Assembly: GCF_900184945.1 (NCBI RefSeq)
Contig: NZ_FXYF01000004.1
Location: 248,001-312,000, forward strand
Origin: Antarctobacter aquimaris
GTDB taxonomy: Bacteria > Pseudomonadota > Alphaproteobacteria > Rhodobacterales > Rhodobacteraceae
Length of the DNA: 64,000 nucleotides
Direction: 5' to 3'
Each line of letters opens with the position of its first letter. The first letter of the stretch is position 1. The translations under genes and the position numbers were made by a program. The notes under the pieces were generated by a model. The model ran no database searches. It was given only the letters and a program-made list of their open reading frames with translations, and was not told the DNA's origin. Positions 53,322 through 64,000 of the stretch are shown piece after piece.

Positions 53322-54032
53322 CTAACCGCTTGCCATCTCGTGGAAAACAGCCGCATGGAGAAACTCGAGCCGTTTTCTCTCGGCAACTTCCTCGGCTTCC
53401 TCGTCGGCGCCCCACTGCTCGGCCTGCCAGCTTTCGTCGATCCGCGACAGCGCCCAGCCCTCTTCGGCGGTTCGCGCGCCCTGCATCACCGCCAGCGCGA
53501 TGACCAGCGAACCGGACATCGACACCAGGTCATGAAAGGCTGCCAGTTGAAACGCGCTTTGCGCGTGGACGGCCTGCGACAGGCGTGCCAGCGCGCCGGG
53601 ATCCTGCGGGCGATGCATAACGCCGGCCACCGGCAGCAACCGCGCGCCATGGACGGTGGCCGCCCAGTCCAGCAGCGGGTCCCAGGCTGCGCACTGCCGG
53701 TCGACCAGCGCGGCGGGCGCCGTGGCACGGTAGCACAGCAGGTCGCTGTCGCCATAGTCTGCCAGCATGTCGGCAACCTCGGCGTGCTGCGGGATCACCT
53801 TGTCGAGGGCCGAGTTCGCCATGCGGGTAAAGGGCATGGTCGACGGATCGACGCGCTGGTCCTGCGCCTGCCATTCGGCGGCGATGGCGCGGGCGAGCGC
53901 CTCGGTCGGGACCACGAGCCGCGCCTTGGCCGGCGTCCTGACGCCGCGCCCGTCCAGCGTGACGGTATACCCTTCGGCCTCGGGCACGACCTCGGCCGCC
54001 TTCCAGAACCGCTTGAGCGCCCATTCGCTCAT
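53322..54032 (-). CDS. ATP12-family F1-ATPase assembly chaperone
   Basis: The 236-residue protein matches ATP12, which shields the F1 alpha subunit during assembly. It has the N-terminal RFWKAAEV, LDGRGVRTPAKARLVVPTEALARAIAAEWQAQ, PFTRMANSALDKV, YGDSDLLCYRA and FHDLVSMSGSLVIALAV. This family is limited to alphaproteobacteria and mitochondria, supporting the taxonomic call. It overlaps the HAD gene by 4 bases. Confidence 0.93.
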   Translation of the reverse strand: MSEWALKRFWKAAEVVPEAEGYTVTLDGRGVRTPAKARLVVPTEALARAIAAEWQAQDQRVDPSTMPFTRMANSALDKVIPQHAEVADMLADYGDSDLLCYRATAPAALVDRQCAAWDPLLDWAATVHGARLLPVAGVMHRPQDPGALARLSQAVHAQSAFQLAAFHDLVSMSGSLVIALAVMQGARTAEEGWALSRIDESWQAEQWGADEEAEEVAERKRLEFLHAAVFHEMASG

Positions 54033-54703
54033 GTCATCTCTCCCAGCAGCGTGGCGATCGCCCGGTCCAGCGCCGCTGCGTCGTCGACGACGACCTGCGC
54101 ATCCACCAGCGCCTCGCGCGGGTGATAGCCCCAGGTCACGCCGATGCGGGCGACGCCGGCGGCGCGCGCCATCTCCATGTCATAGCTCGTGTCGCCGATC
54201 ATCACCGCGTGCTCGGGTTCGACACCGGCCTCGTCCAGCGCGGTGAACAGCATGCCCGGGTGCGGCTTGGACGGGTTGTCATCGGCCACCTGCTTGGTGA
54301 CGAAGCGCCGCGCGAGGCCGTGGCTGTCAAGCAGCGCGGTCAGGCCCCGGCGCGATTTGCCCGTGGCAATGCCCAGCAGCACGTCGGCCTGCGCCGACAG
54401 CCTGTCCAGCAGGTCCGGGATGCCGGGATAGAGCGGCGAGGCTTCCGGGCCGCCACGCATCCGCAACTCCGCATAGGCGGACTTGTACGCCTCCACCAGC
54501 CGGGTGCGCTGCACCGCGCCGATCTGCGGCACCAGCGCCGAAAAGGCCTGCGGCAGCGACAGGCCGACGATGCTGAGGATCGCCTCGCGCGAGGGGCGCT
54601 CCAGCCCTTCGGAACCGAAAGCCTCGCCCATGGCGCCCAGGATATCGCCCTGGCTGTCGACCAGCGTGCCGTCCACGTCGAAGATCACCAGCCGCAGGGT
54701 CAT
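54029..54703 (-). CDS. HAD-superfamily phosphatase (phosphoglycolate phosphatase-like)
   Basis: The 224-residue HAD-IA hydrolase has motif I FDVDGTLVDS, motif II IATGKS, the motif III lysine in KPHPG and motif IV MIGDTSYDMEMARAAG, with a helical cap between. The substrate is uncertain. It overlaps both the RluA-family gene and the ATP12 gene, and this order is common in Rhodobacteraceae. Confidence 0.9.
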   Translation of the reverse strand: MTLRLVIFDVDGTLVDSQGDILGAMGEAFGSEGLERPSREAILSIVGLSLPQAFSALVPQIGAVQRTRLVEAYKSAYAELRMRGGPEASPLYPGIPDLLDRLSAQADVLLGIATGKSRRGLTALLDSHGLARRFVTKQVADDNPSKPHPGMLFTALDEAGVEPEHAVMIGDTSYDMEMARAAGVARIGVTWGYHPREALVDAQVVVDDAAALDRAIATLLGEMT

Positions 54704-55743
54704 CGCAGGCTTTCGAAGGGGTCCGCGTCGGCAAAGCTTTCTTCCCAGCCCAGCGTCTCCCAGCTTTGCTGCATGTGCGGTGGCAGGGGGGCGGTCACGG
54801 TCACGGTCTTGCCGGTGATCGGGTGTTCAAAGGTCATCGACCGCGCGTGCAGGTGCAGCTTGCGCGAGATCATCCCGCCCAGCTGTGCGCCCCAGCCGTC
54901 GCCCATGTTTTCCTGGCCGGAGCCGCCATACTTGCCGTCGCCGATGATCGGATGGCCGATTTCGGCCATATGCGCGCGCAACTGGTGGGTGCGGCCGGTC
55001 AGCGGCTCCATCGCCACCCAGGCGGCCCGGCTGGCAACGCGGTAGAGCGTGGCATAGAGCGTGTGCGCCCGCTTGGCGCCCTCGGTCGTGTTCATGTCGC
55101 GCGGGTGGACGCAGAGCATCTTTTCGCCCTCCCCGCCCTTGCCGTGGCCCGGCGCCTTGACCAGGCCATAGCGGACCTCGCCCAGGTAGGGCGTGGGCAC
55201 GCCGGCCACCAGCGCCCAGTAGATCTTGCGCGTCTCGCGGTGGCGCATGGCGGCGGTCAGCCCCTTGGCCGCCTCGCGCGTGCGCGCCAGCAGCAGCACG
55301 CCGGAGGTATCCTTGTCCAGCCGGTGCACCAGGCGGGGCTTTTCATCCTTGTCGAAGGTCAGCGCCTCGGACAGGCCATCGACGTGGCGGGTCTGCTTGC
55401 TGCCGCCCTGGGTCGCCAGACCGGCGGGCTTGTTGATCGCGATGATGTGGTCGTCGCGGTAGATCACGCAGGCGCGGATCATCTCGGCGTCCTGCGGCGT
55501 GACGGTCGGTTTCGGCGCGCTCTCGACCTGATCGGGTTCGGGCAGCGGCGGGATGCGCACCTGCTGGCCCACCTCCAGCCGGGTCGAGGCCTTGGCCCGC
55601 GCGCCGTCGACGCGCAACTCGCCCTTGCGGCACATCTTTTCGATGCGGGTCTGGGCGACGTGCGGGAAATGCCGCTTCAGCCAGCGGTCCAGCCGCTGGT
55701 CGCCATCGCCCGGCCCCACTGTGACGGTCTGCACCCGGCTCAT
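54700..55743 (-). CDS. RluA-family pseudouridine synthase (RluC-like)
   Basis: The 347-residue enzyme has an N-terminal S4 RNA-binding domain (QRLDRWLKRHFPHVAQTRIEKMCRKGELRVDG), the NKPAGLATQGG segment and the catalytic Asp in RLVHRLDKDTSGVLLLA. It later has LTGRTHQLRAHMAEIGHPIIGD. It converts specific uridines in 23S rRNA. The start overlaps the crcB stop (ATGA). Confidence 0.93.
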   Translation of the reverse strand: MSRVQTVTVGPGDGDQRLDRWLKRHFPHVAQTRIEKMCRKGELRVDGARAKASTRLEVGQQVRIPPLPEPDQVESAPKPTVTPQDAEMIRACVIYRDDHIIAINKPAGLATQGGSKQTRHVDGLSEALTFDKDEKPRLVHRLDKDTSGVLLLARTREAAKGLTAAMRHRETRKIYWALVAGVPTPYLGEVRYGLVKAPGHGKGGEGEKMLCVHPRDMNTTEGAKRAHTLYATLYRVASRAAWVAMEPLTGRTHQLRAHMAEIGHPIIGDGKYGGSGQENMGDGWGAQLGGMISRKLHLHARSMTFEHPITGKTVTVTAPLPPHMQQSWETLGWEESFADADPFESLR

Positions 55744-56114
55744 GACGTGACACTCCGCGCGACGGACAGTCCGGCGAACAGCGCGCCGATGGACAGCACC
55801 ACCGAGGCGCCGACATAACCCGCGGCAAGGCCCACCTGCCCGCGCTCGTACAGCGTGACCGCGTCCAGCGAAAAGGCCGAGAAGGTGGTGAATCCGCCCA
55901 GCACGCCGGTCATCAGCAGGGGCGCGTAGCGGTTTCCACCCAGGTGCAGCAGCGCGATCACCAGCACCCCCATCAGGAAGGAGCCGAGGATGTTCACGAT
56001 CAGCGTGCCCCAGGGAAAGCCCTTGCCCAGCAGGCGTGCAGTCGCGACCCCGGTCATGTACCGGGCCGAAGCGCCGAGGGCGCCGCCGAGGGCGACTTGG
56101 ACGATGGGTGTCAT
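55740..56114 (-). CDS. crcB: Fluoride exporter CrcB/Fluc
   Basis: The 124-residue protein has four membrane helices and the Fluc hallmarks GGALGASARY, WGTLIVNILGSFLMG and GGFTTFSAFSLD. It works as an antiparallel dimeric fluoride channel. ATG 56114 is preferred over 56150. I did not find a fluoride riboswitch upstream; the gene seems to be read with the RluA-family gene. Confidence 0.94.
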   Translation of the reverse strand: MTPIVQVALGGALGASARYMTGVATARLLGKGFPWGTLIVNILGSFLMGVLVIALLHLGGNRYAPLLMTGVLGGFTTFSAFSLDAVTLYERGQVGLAAGYVGASVVLSIGALFAGLSVARSVTS

Positions 56115-56204
56115 GCGCGCGGACATGGCGGCGCGGCAGGCGGATGTCAAGCGGCGTGCCCCTGGCAGGCGGGGTCGGGGCGCTGTCCCCTAGGCCTGCG
56201 GCCT

Positions 56205-56235
56205 CACCCCCGAGGTATTTCCGGCCAGAAGCAAC
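56205..56235 (+). repeat. Third copy of the GTATTTC intergenic motif
   Basis: A C-rich start, then GAGGTATTTCC and AGAAGCAAC, matching the left arm of the inverted repeat at 5285-5365. It lies between crcB and the rarA stop. It indicates a dispersed intergenic element. Confidence 0.5.
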
Positions 56236-56242
56236 CCGGGGG

Positions 56243-57550
56243 TCAGCCCTGTGTCCGTTGTTTGCGCAGGCGCGCGAAATAGTCGATCCGCTTGCGCAGG
56301 TCGCGTTCAAAACCGCGTTCGACCGGATCGTAGAAGGTGGTGCGGCCCATGCTTTCCGGAAAATAGTCCTGCCCGGAAAAGCCATCCTGCGCATCGTGGT
56401 CATAGGCGTAGCCCGCGCCATAGCCCTGGTCCTTCATCAGGCCGGTGGGGGCGTTGAGGATGTGTTTCGGCGGCATCAGCGAGCCGGTCTTTTTCGCGGC
56501 CGCGCGCGCGGCCTTGTAAGCGGTGTAAACGGCGTTGGATTTGGGCGCGAGCGCGATGTAGACCAGCGCCTGCGCAAGCGCCAGTTCGCCCTCGGGGCTG
56601 CCGAGGCGTTCATAGGTCTCCCAGCCCTGAAGGCAGACCGCCTGCGCCTGCGGATCGGCCAGGCCGATGTCCTCGACCGCCATGCGGGTGATCCGGCGGG
56701 CAAGAAAGCGCGGATCCTCCCCCGCCTCCAGCATCCGGGCGAACCAGTAGAGCGCCGCGTCCGGGTCCGAGCCGCGCACCGATTTGTGCAGCGCCGAGAT
56801 CAGGTTGTAGTGACCGTCGCCCGACTTGTCATAGTTGGCGGCGCGTTTCATCAGCCGGGTCTTGAGGCCCTCGGTGTCCAGCGGTTTCGGCAGTTTCCAG
56901 GACATCACCTGCTCGACCAGGTTGAGAAAGGCGCGGCCGTCGCCGTCGGCCATCTCGAACAGCGCCGTTCGGGCCGAGGGTTCCAGCGGAAGGGGACGGT
57001 CCAGAGCCTTCTCCGCCCGTTGCGCGAGGTGTTCCAGGTCTTCGTCCGACAGGCGCTCCAGCACCAGCACCTGTGCCCGGCTGAGCAGCGCGGCGTTCAG
57101 CTCGAACGAGGGGTTTTCCGTGGTGGCGCCGACCAGCAGGATCGTGCCATCCTCCATATGCGGCAGGAAACTGTCCTGCTGCGCCTTGTTGAAGCGGTGG
57201 ATCTCGTCGACGAAGAGCAGCGTGCCCTGGCCCATGCGGCGCCGTTCCTTGGCCGCGTCAAAGACCTTGCGCAGCTCGGCCACGCCGGAAAAGATCGCGC
57301 TGATCTGGACGAAATGCAGCTCGGTGGCATCGGCCAGCAGGCGCGCGATCGTGGTCTTGCCCACCCCCGGCGGCCCCCAGAAGATCACCGAGCCCAGCGT
57401 GCCGGCCTCCAGCATGACGCCCAGCGACGATTCCGGTCCCAGCACCTGCCGCTGGCCGATCACCTCGTCCAGACGTGCGGGCCGCAGCCGGTCCGCCAGC
57501 GGGCGCGGGGCGGTGTCGGGTACGCCGGGTTTGTCGAAGAGGTCGGCCAC
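56243..57550 (-). CDS. rarA: Replication-associated recombination protein A (AAA+ ATPase)
   Basis: The 435-residue RarA/MgsA protein has LADRLRPARLDEVIGQ, Walker A GPPGVGKTT, Walker B LLFVDEIHRFNKAQQD, sensor 1 ATTENPSFELN and the C-terminal MgsA tetramerisation part (VYTAYKAARAAAKKTGS, PKHILNAPTGLMKDQGYG). It acts at stalled replication forks. The GTG start at 57550 gives the typical length and lies 4 bases after the protease stop. Confidence 0.95.
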   Translation of the reverse strand: MADLFDKPGVPDTAPRPLADRLRPARLDEVIGQRQVLGPESSLGVMLEAGTLGSVIFWGPPGVGKTTIARLLADATELHFVQISAIFSGVAELRKVFDAAKERRRMGQGTLLFVDEIHRFNKAQQDSFLPHMEDGTILLVGATTENPSFELNAALLSRAQVLVLERLSDEDLEHLAQRAEKALDRPLPLEPSARTALFEMADGDGRAFLNLVEQVMSWKLPKPLDTEGLKTRLMKRAANYDKSGDGHYNLISALHKSVRGSDPDAALYWFARMLEAGEDPRFLARRITRMAVEDIGLADPQAQAVCLQGWETYERLGSPEGELALAQALVYIALAPKSNAVYTAYKAARAAAKKTGSLMPPKHILNAPTGLMKDQGYGAGYAYDHDAQDGFSGQDYFPESMGRTTFYDPVERGFERDLRKRIDYFARLRKQRTQG

Positions 57551-57554
57551 TGCG

Positions 57555-58925
<1,371 letters not shown>

Positions 58926-59065
58926 GGAATCCTCCGTCCGGAAAACCGTCTTAGACGTGACGCCTTCACGATATGTCCGTCATGCGAAAGCGATGCAAGG
59001 CCGGGAAACCCGGGCGCCCGTTTGCGACAATTGCAACCGACGCGCATTTGCTCCATGACATTCGC

Positions 59066-59773
59066 ATGACACCACAGATGAAACCCGAGACATGCGCGCT
59101 CTCCGTTCACCTGCTGACCGCCACCGGCGCGGTCTTTGCCATGCTGGCGATGCTGGCGGCGGTGCAGGAAAAGTGGTCCTTGATGTTTCTCTGGCTGGTG
59201 ATCGCCTTTGCCGTCGACGGCATCGACGGGCCGCTGGCGCGCAAGTACGAGGTCAAGACCTACGCCCCGCGCTTTGACGGGGTGCTGCTGGACCTGATCA
59301 TAGACTACCTGACCTATGTGTTCATCCCGGCCTTTGCGCTGTTCCAGTCCGGCCTTTTGCCCGGCTGGACGGGCTGGGCGGCGATCATCGTGATCACCTT
59401 TGCCAGTGCGATGTACTTTGCCGACAGCCGGATGAAGACCTCGGACAATTCATTCTGCGGCTTTCCGGGGTGCTGGAACATGCTGGTGCTGGTGCTGTTC
59501 GCCATCCGGCCGGATTTCTGGGTCATCCTGACGCTGGTGGCGGCGCTGGCGGTGGCGATGTTCCTGCCGCTGAAGTTCATCCACCCGGTGCGCACCGTGC
59601 GCTGGCGCGGGCTGTCGCTGCCGATGGCGCTGGCCTGGACGGTATTCGCCGGCTGGGCGGCCTGGGTCGACTTTCACCCGCAGAGCTGGGCGCATTGGGG
59701 CCTGATACTGACCTCGGTCTACCTGCTGTTCGCCGGCATCGCGCAGCAGATCGTGCCGGAACGGGCGTCCTGA
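59066..59773 (+). CDS. pcs: Phosphatidylcholine synthase
   Basis: The 235-residue inner-membrane enzyme joins choline to CDP-diacylglycerol. The CDP-alcohol phosphotransferase signature is present as DGIDGPLARKYEVKTYAPRFDGVLLDLIIDY, and about seven membrane helices follow. The family is largely alphaproteobacterial. ATG 59066 is favoured; an in-frame ATG at 58973 would add 31 mostly hydrophilic residues. Confidence 0.92.
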   Translation: MTPQMKPETCALSVHLLTATGAVFAMLAMLAAVQEKWSLMFLWLVIAFAVDGIDGPLARKYEVKTYAPRFDGVLLDLIIDYLTYVFIPAFALFQSGLLPGWTGWAAIIVITFASAMYFADSRMKTSDNSFCGFPGCWNMLVLVLFAIRPDFWVILTLVAALAVAMFLPLKFIHPVRTVRWRGLSLPMALAWTVFAGWAAWVDFHPQSWAHWGLILTSVYLLFAGIAQQIVPERAS

Positions 59774-59774
59774 G

Positions 59775-61226
59775 TCAGCGCAGGTCCCTGATCGCCGGGT
59801 AGGCCGCGCGCCAGGCCGCGTAAGCCTCGTCGTAGGCCGCCGACAGGGCGACGTTCGGCTCGACCGTCTCGCGCAATGGCGGGGGGGTCATGACCTCGTT
59901 GACCGATCCCGCCCCGCAACCCACCATGGCCAGCCGCGCAGCGCCCAGCGCCGCGCCGAAATCGCCCTTGTCCGGCAGCCCCAGCGGGACGCCCAGCAGC
60001 GTGGCGATCATCTCTACCCAGGCGCGCGAGCGCGTGCCGCCGCCGACGGCCAACAGGTGATCCAGCCGCGCGCCCGACGCGCGCAGCGCCTCGGCGCAGT
60101 CGCGCAGGGCAAAGGCGACCCCCTCCATCACCGCGCGGGTCATGTCGCGGTTGTCCGTGCCGACATCGAGGTTCAGAAAGCCGCCGCGTACGCGGCTGTC
60201 GTTGTGCGGCGTCCGTTCCCCCGACAGGTAGGGCAGAAAGCGCACCCGCCCCGGCCCGTCCAGCACATCGCCCACCTCCTGTGACAGCGCGGCGGGCGTG
60301 GTCCCGGTGATCCGCGACAGCCAGTTCAGGCTGTCGGTGGCCGACAGGATCACCCCCATCTGGTACCATTGCCCCGGCACCGCGTGGCAGAAGGTGTGCA
60401 CCGCACTTTCCGGCAGGGGGGCATAGCCATCGCGCCCCGTCAGAACGACCCCCGAGGTGCCGAGCGAGACAAAGCCCGCCCCGTCGCGCAGCGCCCCGAC
60501 CCCGCAGGCCGAGGCCGCGTTGTCCCCGGCCCCGCCGACGACCTGCACCGTGCGCGTCATGCCCCAGCGGTGGGCCAGGTCGGGCCGCAATGCGCCGCCC
60601 ACCTCGCAGCCCTCCACCAGCCGGGGCATCTGCACGGCGCACATGCCAGACACCTCCAGCAGGCGCGGCGACCAGGCCCGCGCGCCCACGTCCAGCCAGG
60701 AGGTCCCGGCGCTGTCCGACATGTCGGCGAACTGTTCGCCGGTCAGGTGGAAATTCAGATAGGCGGCGGGCAGCAGCACCGAGGCGATGCGGGCAAAGAT
60801 CTCGGGTTCATGCCGGGCGACCCAGACCAGCTTGGGCGCGGTGAAGCCGGGAAAGACGATGTTGCCCGAGAGGGCGCGCACGCGCTCCAGCGCGTCCAGC
60901 TCCGCCGCCTCGGCAGCGCTGCGGGTGTCGTTCCACAGGATGCAGGGCCGCAGCACCGTGCCATCGGCATCCAGCAGGGTCGCACCGTGCATGTGGCCGG
61001 ACACGCCGATCCCCGCAACCGCCGCCATCTCGCCCGGATGCGCCGCCGCCAGCTCGCCCAGCGCCGCGTCAACGGCCTGTACCCAGTCTTCCGGGTCCTG
61101 CTCGGACCAGCCGGGGCGCGGGTGGGTCGGCGCATAGGCGCTGACGGCGCTGGCGACCGGCGTACCGCCTTCGTCGACCAACAGGGCGCGCAGCCCCGAA
61201 GTCCCAAGGTCGAGTCCAAGATACAT
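59775..61226 (-). CDS. xylB: Xylulokinase
   Basis: The 483-residue FGGY-family kinase has YLGLDLGTSGLRALLVDE, the SGHMHGATLLD segment typical of XylB, VVGGAGDNAASACGVG, SLGTSGVVL and LLAVGGGTRSRAWVEM. It phosphorylates D-xylulose. AGGGAGG precedes ATG 61226. The remaining xylose genes are not in this window. Confidence 0.92.
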   Translation of the reverse strand: MYLGLDLGTSGLRALLVDEGGTPVASAVSAYAPTHPRPGWSEQDPEDWVQAVDAALGELAAAHPGEMAAVAGIGVSGHMHGATLLDADGTVLRPCILWNDTRSAAEAAELDALERVRALSGNIVFPGFTAPKLVWVARHEPEIFARIASVLLPAAYLNFHLTGEQFADMSDSAGTSWLDVGARAWSPRLLEVSGMCAVQMPRLVEGCEVGGALRPDLAHRWGMTRTVQVVGGAGDNAASACGVGALRDGAGFVSLGTSGVVLTGRDGYAPLPESAVHTFCHAVPGQWYQMGVILSATDSLNWLSRITGTTPAALSQEVGDVLDGPGRVRFLPYLSGERTPHNDSRVRGGFLNLDVGTDNRDMTRAVMEGVAFALRDCAEALRASGARLDHLLAVGGGTRSRAWVEMIATLLGVPLGLPDKGDFGAALGAARLAMVGCGAGSVNEVMTPPPLRETVEPNVALSAAYDEAYAAWRAAYPAIRDLR

Positions 61227-61395
61227 GCGCCGCCTCCCTGCGTTCACGCCCCCCAAGGCGTTGGCGCTAACGAATACCGAGACGCGGCGTCAAGTCAAAC
61301 CCCGCAAGGCGACACTTCGCAGGGCGACACCTCGAGGGACGGTGGGTGGGGCGACGTGGCCCGCAGGGACACGAGCGTCACCCCCGTCCCTGACC

Positions 61396-61635
61396 TCAGC
61401 GCTTTTCCAGCGCCTCGATGCGGGCCTTCAGCGCCTCGTTCTCCTCGCGCGCCTTCTGCGCCATGGCGCGCACGGCGTCGAATTCCTCGCGGGTGACAAA
61501 ATCCCGGTCCGCCAGCCAGCGGTCGATCAGGGACTTCATGGCGGTCTCGGCCTCTTCCCTGGCCCCCTGCGCCACGCCCATGGCGTTGGTCATCAGCTGG
61601 CTCAGATCGTCGAAAACCTTGTTGCGCGTCTGCAT
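61396..61635 (-). CDS. ubiK: UbiK-like accessory factor (BMFP domain)
   Basis: The 79-residue, mostly helical protein ends in a coiled coil ([17 protein letters not shown]). The pattern ([36 protein letters not shown]) fits the UbiK/BMFP family, which assists ubiquinone synthesis and forms trimers through the coiled coil. It is divergent from lgt. Confidence 0.9.
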   Translation of the reverse strand: MQTRNKVFDDLSQLMTNAMGVAQGAREEAETAMKSLIDRWLADRDFVTREEFDAVRAMAQKAREENEALKARIEALEKR

Positions 61636-61729
61636 GGGTCACTCCCGCTTTGCATTCCCTGCCTATATGGTCTTCAACGGCCCGACCCTCAAGGTTGACT
61701 TTGCCCCGCGACAAGAGACAACAGGACAC

Positions 61730-62632
61730 ATGCAGGCAGCCATCCCCTTTCCCGACCTCTCCTCCGAGGTCTTCTCGATCACGCTCTTCGGCATGGACTT
61801 TGCCCTGCGCTGGTACGCCCTGGCCTATATCGGCGGCATCCTGATCGGCTGGCGGCTGGCGGTCTGGGCGGTCAATCGCCCCCGGCTCTGGACCGACCAG
61901 ACCCCGCCGATGACCCCGGCGCAGATCGAGGACCTGCTGACCTGGATCATCCTCGGCATCATCCTGGGCGGGCGGCTGGGCTTTGTGCTGTTCTACATGC
62001 CGGGCTACTACCTGTCGCACCCGCTGGAGATCCCGATGATCTGGCAGGGCGGCATGGCGTTTCACGGCGGTCTGCTGGGAGTCGTGCTGGCGATCTGGAT
62101 CTACTGCACGCGCCACCGCATCGCGCTGGCCTCCGTCGCCGACCTGGCCGCCATCGCCACGCCGCCCGGGCTGCTGCTGGGCCGGCTGGCCAACTTCGTC
62201 AATGCCGAGCTTTGGGGCCGCGCCTCGGACCTGCCCTGGGCGGTGATCTTTCCCGGCCAACTGGCGCAGGCCTGCGGCCAGCCCGAGGGCACGCTCTGCG
62301 CCCGCCACCCCTCGCAGCTCTACGAGGCGGCGCTGGAGGGGCTGTTGTTGCTGGTCGTGCTGCTGCTGCTGGTCCGGCGCGGCTGGCTGAAGCGGCCCGG
62401 CGCGATCGCCGGGACCTTCTTTGCCGGCTACGGGCTGGCCCGCTTCACGGTGGAATTCTTCCGCCAGCCCGACGCGCAGTTCCAGTCCGACGGCAACCCG
62501 CTGGGCCTGGCCCTGCACATCGGCGGCTACGGGCTGACCATGGGGCAGCTGCTGACCCTGCCGATGATCCTGGGCGGCGCGTTGGCCATTCGCTACGCGC
62601 TGCGCCGCGCGCAGGCGGGCACCGCGACGTGA
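61730..62632 (+). CDS. lgt: Prolipoprotein diacylglyceryl transferase
   Basis: The 300-residue inner-membrane enzyme attaches diacylglycerol to lipobox cysteines. It shows about seven helices, [44 protein letters not shown] and [16 protein letters not shown], which hold the catalytic His/Arg residues. AGGA precedes ATG 61730 by a short 4-base spacing. It overlaps the MidA-family gene (GTGA). Confidence 0.95.
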   Translation: MQAAIPFPDLSSEVFSITLFGMDFALRWYALAYIGGILIGWRLAVWAVNRPRLWTDQTPPMTPAQIEDLLTWIILGIILGGRLGFVLFYMPGYYLSHPLEIPMIWQGGMAFHGGLLGVVLAIWIYCTRHRIALASVADLAAIATPPGLLLGRLANFVNAELWGRASDLPWAVIFPGQLAQACGQPEGTLCARHPSQLYEAALEGLLLLVVLLLLVRRGWLKRPGAIAGTFFAGYGLARFTVEFFRQPDAQFQSDGNPLGLALHIGGYGLTMGQLLTLPMILGGALAIRYALRRAQAGTAT

Positions 62633-63702
62633 CAACCCCGCTGCACGATATCCTCGGCCGCCAGATCGCGACGACAGGCCCGATGACCCTGGCCGACTAC
62701 ATGGCCACCTGCCTGATGCATCCCGACCACGGCTACTACAGCACCCGCGATCCGCTGGGCGTGGCGGGCGATTTCACCACCGCGCCCGAGATCAGCCAGA
62801 TGTTCGGCGAGCTCTTGGGCCTGTGCCTCGCGCAAGCCTGGCTGGACCAGAGCGCGCCTACACCCTTTGTCCTGGCCGAGCTTGGCCCGGGGCGCGGCAC
62901 GCTGATGGCCGATGCCCTGCGCGCCACCGCCCGCGTGCCCGGCTTTCACGGCGCCGCCCGGCTGCACCTGGTCGAGACCTCGCCAACCTTGCGCGCCGAA
63001 CAGGCGCGGCGGCTGCCCCAGGCCCGGTGGCACGACAGCGTCGACACCCTGCCCGACGGCACGCTGTTCCTGGTCGCCAACGAGTTCTTCGACGCCTTGC
63101 CGGTGCGCCAGTTCCAGCGCGACGGCGCGCTTTGGCGCGAACGGGTCATAGGGCTGGAGGGTGGGCGGCTAACCCTCGGCCTTGCGGGCGCGATGCCGCA
63201 GCCCGCGCTGGCCCCCCGGCTGGACGACACGCAGGACGGCGACATCGTCGAGACCTGCGCCCCTGCGCAGTCCATCGCCGCCACGCTGGGCGCGCGAATC
63301 GCCCGTGATGGCGGATGCGCCCTGATCCTCGACTACGGCGACTGGCGCTCGCTGGGCGACACGCTTCAGGCGCTTCGGGGCCATGCGCCGGCGGACCCCT
63401 TTGCCGATCCGGGCGCGGCCGACCTGACCACCCACGTGGATTTCGAGGTCATCGCCCGCGCCGCCGCCCCGGCGACCCACAGCCTGCTGACACCGCAGGG
63501 CGTCTTTCTCGAACGGCTGGGCATCACTGCGCGGGCGCAGGCGCTGTCGCGCGGCCTGGCCGGCGAGACCCTGAACAGCCACATCGCCGCACATCGCCGG
63601 TTGACGCACCCCGACGAAATGGGATCACTGTTCAAGACGCTCGCCCTGCTGCCGCAGGGTGCCCCGCCGCCGCCCGGACTGGAGCTTCGCGCCACGCCAT
63701 GA
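62629..63702 (+). CDS. MidA/NDUFAF7-family SAM-dependent methyltransferase
   Basis: The 357-residue protein has the family N terminus ([49 protein letters not shown]), a SAM-binding [16 protein letters not shown], and [14 protein letters not shown]. Mitochondrial relatives methylate a complex I subunit, so a respiratory-complex target is likely. It overlaps lgt and pgeF. Confidence 0.92.
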   Translation: MTTPLHDILGRQIATTGPMTLADYMATCLMHPDHGYYSTRDPLGVAGDFTTAPEISQMFGELLGLCLAQAWLDQSAPTPFVLAELGPGRGTLMADALRATARVPGFHGAARLHLVETSPTLRAEQARRLPQARWHDSVDTLPDGTLFLVANEFFDALPVRQFQRDGALWRERVIGLEGGRLTLGLAGAMPQPALAPRLDDTQDGDIVETCAPAQSIAATLGARIARDGGCALILDYGDWRSLGDTLQALRGHAPADPFADPGAADLTTHVDFEVIARAAAPATHSLLTPQGVFLERLGITARAQALSRGLAGETLNSHIAAHRRLTHPDEMGSLFKTLALLPQGAPPPPGLELRATP

Positions 63703-64000
63703 CGCTCGAGATCATCACATCCGACAGCCTCGCGCCGCTGCGCCACGGCTTTTTCACCCGCAGGGGCGGTGCCTCGTCGGGCATCTTCTCGGGGCTGAAC
63801 TGCGGCCCCGGGTCGACCGACCAGGCCGAGATCGTGGCGATCAACCGCGCCCGCGTGGCCGACGCGATGCAGGTGGCCCCGGGGATGCTGACCACCCTCC
63901 ACCAGGTGCATTCCGCCGAGGCGCTGACCGTGACCGGCCCCCTGCCCGATCCGCGCCCCAAGGCCGACGCGCTGGTCACCGCGACGCCGGACATCGCGCT
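63699..64000 (+). CDS. pgeF: PgeF/YfiH-family protein (laccase domain), 3' truncated by the window
   Basis: The first 100 or so residues are visible: HGFFTRRGGASSGIFSGLNCG and LTTLHQVHSA, with His residues that bind metal in this family. Such proteins edit peptidoglycan precursors or act as purine nucleoside phosphorylases. The ATG overlaps the methyltransferase stop. Confidence 0.92.
   Translation, partial: MTLEIITSDSLAPLRHGFFTRRGGASSGIFSGLNCGPGSTDQAEIVAINRARVADAMQVAPGMLTTLHQVHSAEALTVTGPLPDPRPKADALVTATPDIA

Overview
The window is one chromosomal stretch of a high-GC alphaproteobacterium, most likely a marine member of the Rhodobacteraceae (Roseobacter/Paracoccaceae). This rests on gene content: the rpmH-rnpA-yidD...yidC-engB-argB block, an ATP12 chaperone, phosphatidylcholine synthase, an SPFH/zinc-ribbon cluster and an alginate-type uronate locus. 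No rRNA, CRISPR array, insertion sequence, integrase or phage gene was recognised. The left edge cuts an SPFH-family gene and the right edge cuts pgeF.

Layout. 1-5255: SPFH/GYF protein end, a DUF3228-like protein, a periplasmic hypothetical, cytochrome b561, a zinc-ribbon membrane protein, Hsp20, a fructokinase-like kinase and dtd. 5430-14649 (minus): a type I secretion operon in the order giant Ig-repeat adhesin, TolC-like lipoprotein, ABC exporter, HlyD adaptor. 15042-17583: flavin reductase, diheme peroxidase and a Nudix protein. 17787-29350 (minus): an 11-gene operon for import and breakdown of unsaturated uronate oligomers, probably from alginate. It holds algS-algM1-algM2-algQ, a PL15 exo-lyase, kdgF, two different reductases, a second cupin, kdgK and an FMN hydroxy-acid oxidase. 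29539-35483: a glucarate-dehydratase-like enzyme, a GntR regulator, a MATE transporter, a ManD-like dehydratase and a Gfo/Idh oxidoreductase. 35484-36785: a gene-poor gap with tRNA-Arg(ACG). 36786-39239: an RTX repeat protein. 39249-42799 (minus): TVP38, a disulfide oxidoreductase and a histidine kinase. 43231-52111: rpmH to argB housekeeping genes, interrupted by ttcA and an EAL protein. 52122-58925 (minus): a lone binding protein, ATP12, HAD phosphatase, RluA synthase, CrcB, RarA and a Deg protease. 59066-64000: phosphatidylcholine synthase, xylulokinase, ubiK, lgt, MidA and pgeF.

How the genes fit. The 17.8-35.5 kb region reads as one uronate regulon converging on 2-keto-3-deoxygluconate (KDG). 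Oligomers enter through AlgSMMQ and are cut by the PL15 lyase to 4-deoxy-5-ketouronate. KdgF-type cupins and two reductases turn this into KDG, and KdgK phosphorylates it. ManD makes KDG from mannonate, while the glucarate-dehydratase-like enzyme handles an aldarate. CTAG-centred palindromes lie in both promoter regions of this region (29451-29490 and 35506-35526), next to a GntR/FCD gene that is their likely reader. The KDPG aldolase and any endo-lyase are not in the window.
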